A stretch of DNA of 64,000 nucleotides from Tubiluchus corallicola (taxonomy: Eukaryota > Priapulida > Priapulimorpha > Priapulimorphida > Tubiluchidae): assembly GCA_030141605.1 (NCBI GenBank), contig JAQGDQ010000189.1:355217-419216 (forward strand). The letters are read 5' to 3'. Below the pieces are notes generated by a model that did not search any database, was not told the origin of the DNA, and was given only the letters and a program-made list of their open reading frames with translations. This document shows positions 27,201-35,269 of this stretch, piece by piece. Numbering within the stretch: position 1 is the first letter of the stretch; every line of letters starts with the position of its first letter. The position numbers were made by a program, and so were the translations under genes.

Positions 27201-30200
27201 TTTTGTAAGTCAACAATAGCAAATCAGAATGCAAGCAGCAAAGAACAACTTCTACAAGAAACAGCAGAAGTTTTGTAAGTCAACAATAGCAAATCAGAAT
27301 GCAAGCAGCAAAGAACAACCCCTACAGGAAACAGCAGAAGTTTTGTAAGTCAACAATAGCAAATCAGTATGCAAGCAGCAAAGAACAACCCCTACAGGAA
27401 ACAGCAGAAGTTTTGTAAGTCAACAATAGCAAATGAAAATGCAAGCAGCAAAGGACGACCCCTTACAGGAAACAGCAGAAGTTCTGTAAGTCAACAATAG
27501 CAAATCGAAATGCAAGCAGCAAAGGACGACCCGTACAGGAAATAGCAGAAGTTTTGTAAGTCAACAATAGCAAATCAGAATGCAAGCAGCAAAGGACGAC
27601 CCCGTACAGGAAACAGCAGAAGTTTTGTAAGTCAACAATAGCAAATCAAAATTCAAGCAGCAAAGCCACTGCACACTGTATACTCAGTGCCATATATCAA
27701 TCCATCGCCACGGAATGATTAATCAGATTAATAAAAGTTTTATCGTAATGGATACCGCGGCGCCAAATTTCTCCATTAGTCTGGCTCTAAACGACATGCA
27801 TAGTTCGTCAAAACGATCGCGAGGTGGCGCGTTAACAATCAGTGACGACAACATCAATGCACCTATTAAAACTGTTAAAGATGTCGCTATAGTGTATTTG
27901 GTATAATCACAGTTAAGGAGATATACTTAAATTTTATCTCTGATTAAGTACAGTTGTGATTGAAATGGCTAAAAAGCCCGATGCATAGAAGCCAATTTGC
28001 AGACAACTTTCATACTGCACATGCTGAAATAAATATTTAGTTGTAGCTGTTGCTGTTGCTGTTGCTACTGCCATTGCTGCTGCCGCTTAAAGGAAGACAG
28101 GATGATTTCTCATATGCTACCCCATTTTCAAGCCCATTTTTACGGTAACTTTAACACAATTAATACTGCAAAAGTGTTTTTGATGATTAAATAATCGATT
28201 AAAAACTTCATTAACAGCGGGTGAGTCAAACTATTGATGACGTCACAAACTAACGTAATTTTCAACAACAAAAACATTCACGGGCGTGTTGCACATGTTT
28301 GCAAAAACGAAAATTGAAGTACAGTGCTACTGTAAGACATTCAATGTGTTGTACTAAAACTAGGCAAGTTTCAAGATAAAAATTCACATTTAAAATCTAC
28401 CGCTGTGCTTATGCATGAGCTGTCGAACGTGTGTAGTTCGTCACAGACTAACACATTTGGACTCAGAGGTACAGCACCTGTTTTTTGTGCAACGTTTTCC
28501 GAAATGCCCATCTAACAAGCGAAAGGTGAAATGCATGTAACAGCGAAGAACTAGTGGCGTGAACGTGAAGTTGTGTTTGTGTGGTAATAATTCTTTCGGG
28601 TAAGTCCTTTTTGAAGAAATAGTACGTTTCCTTTCAATATTTTAAAAAATGGATTGTTCTAAACTACAGTTCAAGATTTTGTCCGGTTTTGCTTTAAACA
28701 TTTACAATATCCAGTTTTCTCAGCAATGCATATCAGATATCAATAAAATTATTTGAGCCAACCAACCGTCTCTGCTGCCTATAACTAACTGAGACAACGG
28801 TTCGAGCCAACTGTTTCAAGGTCAAAATGAAGACTAAATGTCACTAAAAGGTCACTAATGTCTTTCGCATTAATTCTGGAAATTTACAACGTTATCGCTC
28901 GCAGAATAGCCAACAAAACGGTCAACAAGCTTGACCTTTTTTCATCCAAGGTCATTGGAATAGTAGCCCAGTTGCAGACACACCTAGGCCTGTGCCTTTA
29001 AATAAATCTAACCTTGCTGCATATTCAACTTATTTCATAAAAAAATTAGAATGACGTTGTGCTTTGTGTTTGATTTAGTAGGCTCATCAGTTTAGTTAAT
29101 CAAGAAACATAAAAAAGAATAAAGAAGAAAAAAACGCGTCAGTAGCGATGATAACAGTGACAACAAAACAGTGTAGTATCAAAGTGAATGGAGGCAAAAA
29201 TCGGAACGCAAATGCCTAAACTTTCGGGTCATCCTGTAGTTCTGTTTCTTGTTGTGATGGTCCTACTACACTGTTTGTAAACACTACTATATTGGGAAAG
29301 AGAGCTGACAGTTAAGAAATAACAACTCGTATTTGTTTATGCATTCAGTGTGTAGACGCTGATGCCAGGCTAATATTGTTCAGGTTTCAGAGTTGGCAAA
29401 CTGTCTGTGAAATTTCAAATCAAATCAAACCGTCCACAAGAATCAACAGACATTGGTACAGCATGTACTCTTAAACTGTTATCACTGTACGCGATAAATT
29501 ATAGTAATATTGCAAATTTATTTGACGGAGAATAAATGTCGCTTAGAAATTTCATTTACGACTGTATGCATAGATTTTTGAATTAAATAGTATAGCTTTG
29601 TTAGCGGACATATAACCGCATCACTGTGATTATCATATAGGTAAAATATTTGTTTATCACATGCATACAAATGCTTAGTAAATAGTTTTTTCGCTTCATA
29701 GAGTTCACAACTAAATTTGTATATACTGTGTATACCTTGTGCAGCTATGTTGAGTCAAATTGTTAGTATGATCTGGAAATCATTACCCGAGCTCCGCCCG
29801 CTGATAAAACCATCGGGTATGCGTCGAGTTTGTAATTCTCATGTTGAAAATTTGATTTTCAGAAATGAAATATCTATCTATCTCTAAACGTTGTACAGCA
29901 TGGAAGACGTGTTGTGTACTGCCGTGTACATTTGCTATAGCTTAAAGTACAAGAAAACCCTCTACTTACATAAAGCTTTAAAATTTCGTAGTGAAGTTTT
30001 ATGCCACTTACATACTGCCTTTTGCATACAGGGCTTGCGTCGACAGTTACGTTGTAAGCTCCCGCGATGATCGTTAAATGCAGCCATTTTGGTAAGTCAT
30101 TTGAAACAAGTTTAGATAACACTGAGTAAAGTTTGAAAAAATAATCAGAGCATTCGTATCACACACGTCACTGACTAAGTAAAATTTTAAATTACCGTAT

Positions 30201-33200
30201 CATGTCAATAAGATTAAAAATACGCTTTTGGTGGTGCACCCTAGCGGTTAGTCAACGACATTTTACCATTTGGTGAAAACAGTTTAAACAATTAATAATT
30301 TTCTTTTCTAATTACATAAGTCTTTTCAGCAGGTAAGCGGAATGCTAAGTAATATTACAACTTTTCATGGAAAGTTTTTTGGGACATAATTTAACATTTC
30401 CTTTTCTATCCCCGACTTACGTTGTGTAATGGCGCCGTCGGAACAGTATTGCGGGAGATTTAAAATGAAAACAAACAAAAAATCTTTTCTAAGCGATAAT
30501 GATATACGCACAAAATTGCTATAAAGTAATATAAATTTTAAGACGATTTTTTTGAAACCTACTTCAGGTGCCTCTTCTCTTGTCCTTTTAAAATGCTCGA
30601 GTTCTATTTTAGTGGGTGCGAATGACTGACAACTTTCTAGAGTTCTATGACCTGCTTGTAGATAAGGCTATTTATTAACAACAAATTTCTTTCTGCCTGC
30701 ATATTTTCGTAGTGGGTGTATAAAAGCAGGCAAGGATTTTCTTAAATATGCTCTACGTGTTTACTGTTTTCTAAAAGACATTACTAAGTGCACTTCAAGG
30801 TTTCAACAACTTCTTACGGCATTTAGATAACAATTGAGAGCTGCAAAATGTATAATGCTACTTACTGGTCACGTGACGTCGTCAGGAAACTTCGTTAAAA
30901 ATGTGCAAATTTACGGAAAAAACTTTCAACTTCGAAAATATTATAAATTATTAGATTGGATTAGATTAGACTAGATTAGATTAGATTAGATTAGATTAGA
31001 TAGTTTATTTTCACAACACATCACATATTTTCAGCATATAAAACATCTTTTTTCATAATGTTCAAAAGCAATGATGAATGTTGTGGGGAGAAGGGAGGAG
31101 CCTAGCTTTCAATCCTTTCGCACAAGTGTGGAGGTAGACGCCTCGTTAATAATATCAACGTCATCATCACTGCTGGCGTCATCACCACCAACACTCACAA
31201 TCTCATCTGATTTTCAAAACACAGCTAAACACACTACAGTGCAGACAGAATGTACAGTGTTCTAAACTTACTAGTTTGCACTTATTCGCTCGTTCTAACC
31301 GCTTGGAAACGTGGAAATTTCCTGTTCACTAACAAGATTTTACTTGGCTTCACAACGTACAGTGGACCAATTAATAGTTGTAGTGATTCATTGGGTAACA
31401 GTATGCTTCTATGCCACGCGTTTGTACCTATACCGTGTTTATAGCAACGGGTCAGCTGACACTTGAAAACTGGACACAATTTGAATTTTTATACGACAAA
31501 AGTAAGTTACAAAACAATCGTTGGTTTGTGCTTGTGGTAACGCGTTCGCTTTCCGTCTGGGAGGTAGAGAGTTCAATACTGCGGTCGGTCATACAAAAGA
31601 CTTTAAAAATGGTACCTGCTGTTGCCCTGCCTGGTACTCAGGGTAAAGTGGGGCGATAATAGTCTCCGTTATGCAGTTTTAGATTATTTACAATATGTCC
31701 AAAAGTTCTTTGGAGCTTATGTTAATTGCTGATCCAAAAAGCCGACTTTCTACTACTACTACTACTACTACTACTACTATTATTATTATTATTATTACTA
31801 TTATCGTCATCGCTATCGTCATCATCATCATCATTATTATTATTATTATAAATATCCATGATCACACTTATTCTAGTCAGAGATACTTATGTTCATAAAA
31901 TATTCCGGCGAAGGAACCGAAAAACTAATAATTTCCTAACATAAAGCCTAGCATAAATTATAATATGATATGCATGATATTAATGTCGAGCAGCGGTCAA
32001 GATGTAATTGCAACTACCGTCCACGACCAGCTCAGGACGAAGAGGGATATTGTAGAAAAGTACTATGTAGCTTAGTCGGTTAAAACCAATCTCATATTCA
32101 ATCTCAGCTAGGGGTGTCAATGTCAAAGATTTTCTTTATTACTTCATGCCAATTGTTGATCATACCAACTGTATTTTTGTACAACTCTGAGCTCTGGACA
32201 TTAAAACCAAATCATAAAGCTGAAATCGATGCGTTTTAAAGGCAAAATTACAGAAACGTATTGGGTATTAGATGGCCAAAGAAAATTTCAAACAAACATC
32301 TATATGAAAAAATACAAGAAGAACATTGGACAAGAAAGTAAAAAGATGCCGTTTAAGATGGATCGGGTGTATGCTTAGACTACATGAAGACGTTCCAGTG
32401 AAGATAGCTCTTCAACAAGCCATACAACCAGCTAAAAAACCTGCAGGAAAACAAATGTTGACATATTTAGATTTTGCACAGAAAGATTTAAACACTTCAG
32501 CATTGATCCACTTGGGGCATTGCAGCGAGCAGGGAGTCCTGGCATGGGGAGGTGAACAGAATCATGTCCTCATGATTCACTGGATGATCATTATGTTGAA
32601 GATTTTGACGTACAGTTGTTTACAATTTACAAATCGTGGGAGCTTCTTGTTTGTTGAATTATTAGTACCAAACTTTATCAGTGATACCAGCTTTTATAGC
32701 AGACGATGATAATGATGGTGACAATATAGATGATAAGACGACAGTGATAATGATGTGACCTGATGATGATGACGACGACGACCATACTACCAATCATGAT
32801 TATGATGCTTAGATGCTAACTATGACTACAATTATTAATGATGAACATGACTGTTGTAAGAGGAACTTACCGATTTAGAAAAGGGAGGGGCATTAAGGAC
32901 TATCCCTTCCTTCGCCAGTTTATCCCTCAGCAACATTTTTAATTTTAGCTTTGGTATCCTAGTTTTACCACCTTCCCGGTCGGAGAGTTCCGTGTCGGAT
33001 TCACTCACACTGTTTCCACGTGCCCGGAACACACCCGGAAGTAAAGGTACCCCTCTCCATCCCCAGACCGAATCCTCATAATCGTAATATTGCACAGGAA
33101 ACACTTGACGTCTGAGTTCATCCTCCCGGATATGATCACCTTTTTCCAGAGAGAAGTAAACGTGAGCGGCTCCCAACTCTTTCAATTTCTTCACGGCGTT

Positions 33201-33368
33201 TAACATTGCCATTCGGTCAGTTTCATCCGAGACGCCAATTGCGTCCAAATCCGGATCAGAGATGAGTTTACAGATCTCCAATTCGTCATATCCGTTTTCG
33301 ATAAACGGCTGGCTGTACTGGTCAAGTCCTAGAGATTTGAGCCACTCGTCCACAATGTTACGAGGCAT
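10101..33368 (-). CDS. SAMD5: SAMD5/SASH1-family SAM-domain adaptor (three exons seen, 3' end not found)
   Basis: Gene model joining exons 32871-33368, 10957-11085 and 10101-10273, all on the minus strand with AG/GT junctions and matching phases (0, 0, then phase 2 out). The N-terminal SAM domain and the K-L-K-L-K basic helix identify the SAMD5/SASH1 family of cytoplasmic signalling adaptors. The second exon continues exactly as SASH1 does after the same linker. The first intron is 21.8 kb and holds nearly all the minisatellites of the left half of the window. The gene lies 3.8 kb downstream of ARID1 in the same orientation. No stop codon exon could be assigned with confidence; a short candidate at 6239-6275 is recorded under rejected items. 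Confidence 0.72.
10957..11085 (-). CDS. SAMD5: SAMD5-like exon 2: SASH1-type helical segment
   Basis: A 129-bp exon (43 codons, phase 0 to 0) between a tttttttcag acceptor and a GTGAGT donor. Encodes [20 protein letters not shown] then [20 protein letters not shown]. Joined to exon 1 it gives [24 protein letters not shown], which aligns without gaps to the human SASH1 stretch [23 protein letters not shown]. It also resembles the SASH1 N-terminal QQYADYY...MEELRKRRV helix. Vertebrate SAMD5 lacks this segment. Confidence 0.75.
11415..11950 (+). repeat. CCAACCAA/CCAGCCAG tetranucleotide tract
   Basis: About 530 bp of irregular 4-bp units (AACC, CAGC) with scattered caagtaaccaccaacca higher-order blocks. 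Long minus-strand W/G/L frames are artefacts. Confidence 0.92.
12427..12460 (+). repeat. C-tract and (CA)n
   Basis: Run of C followed by cacacacaca then cgcgcg, directly before the telomere-like tract. Confidence 0.9.
12483..12632 (+). repeat. Degenerate telomere-like TTAGGG/TTGGGG tract
   Basis: About 150 bp of G-rich hexamer variants (GGGTTA, GGATTA, GGGTTG). It resembles a decayed interstitial telomeric repeat in the vertebrate/metazoan TTAGGG orientation. Confidence 0.7.
13008..13285 (+). repeat. 24-bp minisatellite
   Basis: About 11 units of GGAATGCCAACAAGAACAAT plus GCAG. The unit length is divisible by three, so long frames stay open on both strands without implying coding. Confidence 0.93.
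13286..14094. other. No gene seen
   Basis: Part of the large SAMD5-like intron. A minus-strand open stretch at about 13449-13555 looks protein-like but has no good splice sites in the needed phase. Confidence 0.35.
14098..14222 (+). repeat. 42-bp tandem repeat, about 3 units
   Basis: Unit begins CAGGAGAAATAGAGGTCTCT and contains ctctcattggcaaagac. A related agctctcatt word recurs at 14340. Confidence 0.85.
14453..15026 (-). mobile_element. TTAA-flanked MITE family A, copy 3
   Basis: Inverse orientation relative to copies 1 and 2. Contains tcgccactagttcttcactg, gatgtcatctatagttgggc and aaaatggggtagtgtgtg. TTAA at both ends, 574 bp. Confidence 0.8.
15131..15597 (+). repeat. CT-rich and (CA)n microsatellite block
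   Basis: CT dinucleotides with two copies of a ctcaatctttctccctccct block (about 110 bp apart), then CACT units and a terminal (CA)n. Abuts MITE copy 3. Confidence 0.92.
16040..16452 (+). mobile_element. LINE ORF2 C-terminal fragment and tail
   Basis: The frame at 16052-16170 encodes [20 protein letters not shown] then [14 protein letters not shown], the CxC...TPEHLIF.CP zinc-binding-like motif at the C-terminus of many non-LTR ORF2 proteins. The 3' end is caataaagatttttaataat followed by AAT repeats. Confidence 0.78.
16525..17075 (+). repeat. 72-bp minisatellite, about 7.5 units
   Basis: Unit contains aagaacaagtcactcagtat, gttgggtttattttactgtt and atcacttaaactgtttgtgg. The 72-bp period keeps a 181-codon frame open. 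Units differ by 1-4 substitutions. Confidence 0.94.
17076..17774. other. No gene seen
   Basis: AT-rich intronic sequence without recognisable repeats. Confidence 0.35.
17775..18130 (+). mobile_element. MITE family A, copy 4 (partial)
   Basis: Internal and 3' part of family A, from caactattgatgacatcaca to ctaataattctttctcgtaa. The 5' third is missing. Confidence 0.75.
18131..18957. other. No gene seen
   Basis: Intronic sequence of the SAMD5-like gene with mixed composition. No convincing frame. Confidence 0.35.
18962..19392 (+). repeat. 27-bp minisatellite, about 16 units
   Basis: Unit TACCCAGCACCCCAAATCTT plus GGCCCTG, with a CACAAATCTTGACC subfamily in the middle (19155-19230 and 19285-19320). 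Occasional 1-bp changes shift the frame between units. Confidence 0.94.
19540..20068 (-). mobile_element. MITE family A, copy 5
   Basis: Inverse orientation. Contains cttacgtgaaagaattatta, ccactagttcttcgctgcta and gatgtgatcaatagttgtgc. Right end tcatcctgtcttgtttaa carries TTAA; the left end is truncated. Confidence 0.78.
20410..20905 (+). repeat. Tandem triplication of a 163-bp unit
   Basis: Three copies starting GTGTATTCATGCATAACCTA at about 20415, 20578 and 20741, each ending gtgaggaaggactggtact. Units are about 95% alike by eye, so the event is recent. Confidence 0.93.
20906..22059. other. No gene seen
   Basis: Unique-looking intronic DNA of the SAMD5-like gene. Confidence 0.35.
22060..22345 (+). 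repeat. Direct duplication of about 95 bp
   Basis: aaattaggtactgttctatt ... tcggctatctaatcatg at 22066-22160 recurs with about 10% difference at 22250-22345. Confidence 0.8.
22346..23867. other. No gene seen
   Basis: Intronic DNA with a poly-C run at 22455-22470. Open frames such as 23507-23767 have no family resemblance. Confidence 0.35.
23868..24040 (-). mobile_element. MITE family A, copy 6 (fragment)
   Basis: Only the terminal third is present: gtgatgtcatcaatagttgg to acatgaaaatggggtagtat. Confidence 0.72.
24268..24372 (+). repeat. (GGAT)n microsatellite with GCAT core
   Basis: gatggatggatgg units flanking an internal gcatgcatgcatgcatg run. Confidence 0.93.
24624..26420 (+). CDS. Hypothetical two-exon reading frame spanning a minisatellite
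   Basis: ATG at 24624 opens [20 protein letters not shown] ... FVRTLLMA, which ends at a GCAG/GTAATT donor (exon 24624-24762, phase 1). After the entire 76-bp minisatellite, an AG at 26297-26298 would open exon 26299-26420 in the matching frame ([17 protein letters not shown] ... IQFC, stop TGA at 26418). The total is about 86 residues. It lies inside the large intron of the SAMD5-like gene, on the opposite strand. No family is recognised and the acceptor lacks a good pyrimidine tract, so this may be chance. Confidence 0.18.
24772..26299 (+). repeat. 76-bp minisatellite, about 20 units
   Basis: Unit GTTTGGAAACAAGATGAAAG, AACAGCAAAGCGAAGTTTGC, TAAAGTACAGTCTACGTCAG, ACGACAACCTGTAAAC. Very homogeneous. 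Between about 25390 and 25890 the units alternate tacaatctacg and tacagtctacg, i.e. a 152-bp higher-order dimer. Confidence 0.96.
26636..26985 (+). repeat. 51-bp minisatellite, about 7 units
   Basis: Unit AAGTCAACAATATGAAATCA, GAAAGCAAGCAGCAAAAGAC, GACCCCTACAT. Grades into the related 70-bp array that follows. Confidence 0.93.
26986..27665 (+). repeat. 70-bp minisatellite derived from the 51-bp unit
   Basis: About 9 units of GTCAACAATAGCAAATCAGA, ATGCAAGCAGCAAAGAACAA, CCCCTACAGGAAACAGCAGA, AGTTTTGTAA. It equals the 51-bp unit plus about 19 bp (gaaacagcagaagttttgt). Confidence 0.93.
28087..28697 (+). mobile_element. TTAA-flanked MITE family A, copy 7 (best full-length copy)
   Basis: A 611-bp copy with TTAAAGGAAGACAGGATGAT at the left and GTCCGGTTTTGCTTTAA at the right. 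Clear TTAA on both sides and end-inverted TTAAAG[G/C]AA[G/A]AC. Good reference sequence for the family. Confidence 0.85.
28698..29941. other. No gene seen
   Basis: Unique-looking intronic DNA. Confidence 0.35.
29942..30591 (+). mobile_element. TTAA MITE family B, copy 2 (full length)
   Basis: A 650-bp copy with TTAAAGTACAAGAAAACCC at the left and TTCTCTTGTCCTTTTAA at the right, i.e. inverted ends TTAAAGKACAAGARAA with flanking TTAA. Contains no reading frame. Confidence 0.8.
30592..32177. other. No gene seen; simple repeats
   Basis: Contains (ATTAG)n at 30955-31003 and (TAC)n/(ATT)n at 31750-31850. No supported coding. Confidence 0.4.
32178..32570 (+). mobile_element. LINE reverse-transcriptase remnant
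   Basis: Two frames joined by a shift encode [33 protein letters not shown] and [20 protein letters not shown]. The E.WTL, LGI.W and R.RWIG..LR motifs are those of the C-terminal region of non-LTR reverse transcriptases. Contains stop codons, so dead. Confidence 0.8.
32571..32870. other. GAT/GAC-rich simple sequence next to SAMD5-like donor
   Basis: gatgatgatgacgacgacga tract near 32760 in the 5' end of the large intron. Confidence 0.6.
32871..33368 (-). CDS. SAMD5: SAMD5-like exon 1: SAM domain and basic helix
   Basis: Starts at ATG 33368 ([20 protein letters not shown]) and runs 166 codons to a perfect GTAAGT donor, phase 0. Residues 3-66 form a complete SAM domain, with the [20 protein letters not shown] and DAIGV core closely matching human SAMD5 ([26 protein letters not shown]). 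A disordered S/E/D-rich linker follows ([16 protein letters not shown]), then [20 protein letters not shown] and LNAPPFSKS, equivalent to KLKLKIMIRDKL..DGIHLSKPPYS in SAMD5. The start matches the family start position. Confidence 0.94.
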
Positions 33369-34800
33369 GATCGCTGTCTCTGATCAAAACGACTTCCATT
33401 CAAGAATCAGATTGAAAAACAGCTGCGCTCAAAACTTTTAACTTGCGTCATTTCATCATGTCGTGACGGAAACCGAATTGCTTAACATCATAATGAGCTC
33501 ATGAACAATTTAATGATTAATCCTGCCGACGCACGTCATGTACTAACACGTTACATTTCAAAATCGTAATGGATTTTGCCATGCAGGAATTAATTGGGCC
33601 TATTATTATTGTGCACACTCTTTTTGTACTGGACTTTGGTAATTCACGTTATCTTAAAAACAGTAAACTTGGAGAAGCTGGCATATTTAGGTCCACTGAC
33701 AATCAGTATTGGTATAGCAGTGTTTGCACGCGAAGATGAATATTTTTAACTCACAGTAAGCTCACCGAAGCAAACTAAACACGGGCGACATTTAATCACC
33801 ACCACCAGCATCCGTCTGCATCAGTAAATGAACGCAACTTGATAAACCGCGCGCTGACTGAGCACGAGTTCTAGCGATGACGTCACCGGGGAACACGCGC
33901 GAGGCACAACACTCATTAAGAGAATTCCCCTGGCCTCGTTTCTGTGAGATAATTACGCCTAGAGTAGAATTACAGAAATACTCTGCAGACGTTTTCTCAT
34001 TTTTAGTAGACGCGGTAGGGCATTGACAAGTATCGATTGACCTCAGACAGACTACAGGTGTATTGACAATCATGGCTAGACTATTCGCGTTAAGTAAATA
34101 ATTACATACTGCCGAAGAGTTCCTAATTAAGGTGCACTGCCATAATCGCATTAAATTGTTTATCTGCGCAGCGTCCTCGCCGATGAAGCCAAAATGTTCG
34201 CCTTCGTTAGTCCCTAATTTAGTGGACAGGCAGATGATCTAATTGTCAAGCAATTATAGTAGTCAACGTCAATTTTAGTCGATTCGTTTGTATACAGTTT
34301 GCTATTTATTGTGAGTAATAAACCTCAATAAATATTAAAACTTCGTTTTTGCAAATATTGCAGTAATAAAGCAAGATTCAAGAACAACTGACTAAATAGG
34401 ACTAAATGGTTGACTATTCAAAAGCGGGTACAGTCTGGCTTCACTTTTTAATTTTCACGGCTAAAGAACAATTTTGTTTCTCATCTTATCGTTTGGTGAA
34501 AAATATCAGCAACTAGAAATCTACAATGTTTACAGGAGGTGTTTTACCGTTCTGTTTGCTATTCATTCATTTCATTAAGCCCGAAAGCCCCACTGAGCTG
34601 TAGTAAACTTCGATGACAGCATGCTGCTGCCATCTAGTGGCGGCTTATTGTATATTTAAACAAATGTGTGTAACGAGAACTGGGTGCAATGAGACGCATT
34701 GCACAGTAATTATTAGTGCTGACTAAATCTCTTTTCGCACACAAGTACCGCACATCGTGTTGATGTTATATAGCCTTTCACAAAAAATAGGCTGGTGATT
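33369..34800. other. Upstream flank of SAMD5-like gene
   Basis: Non-repetitive sequence upstream of the SAMD5-like start codon, where its 5' UTR and promoter should lie. I see no clear TATA box. ORFs here are short and show no family resemblance. Confidence 0.4.
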
Positions 34801-34809
34801 TGAATTGTA

Positions 34810-35262
34810 ACTTCAGATGCCTTGACGTGTGCATGTGCTGCACTCTGGCCTTAACGTATACATGTGCTGCATTATGGCCTTAATGTGCTACACTCTGGTT
34901 TTAACGTGTACAATTGCTGCACTCTGGCCTTAATGCATATATGTGCTACACTCTGGTTTTAACGTGTACAATTGCTGCACTCTGGCCTTAATGCATACAT
35001 GTGCTACACTCTGGTTTTAACGTGTACAATTGCTGCACTCTGGCCTTAATGCATACATGTGCTACACTCTGGTTTTAACGTGTACAATTGCTGCACTCTG
35101 GCCTTAATGCATACATGTGCTACACTGGTTTTAACGTGTACAATTGCTGCACTCTGGCCTTAATGCATACATGTGCTACACTCTGGTTTTAACGTGTACA
35201 ATTGCTGCACTATGGTCTTAACGTGTACATGTGCTACACTACGGCCTTAACGTGTACATGCT
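34810..35262 (+). repeat. 58-bp minisatellite made of two 29-bp halves
   Basis: About 7.5 units of TTAATGCATACATGTGCTAC, ACTCTGGTTTTAACGTGTAC, AATTGCTGCACTCTGGCC. The two halves are related, so the array is a dimer of an older 29-bp unit. Lies between ARID1 and the SAMD5-like start. Confidence 0.93.
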
Positions 35263-35269
35263 GTACCGA

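Noticed and set aside
24772-27665. CRISPR-like regular repeats
   Set aside because: Units are contiguous, without unique spacers, and lie in an animal intron; these are minisatellites.
27715-27906. 63-codon plus-strand ORF ([14 protein letters not shown]...)
   Set aside because: No family, no splice partners, single short frame inside an intron.
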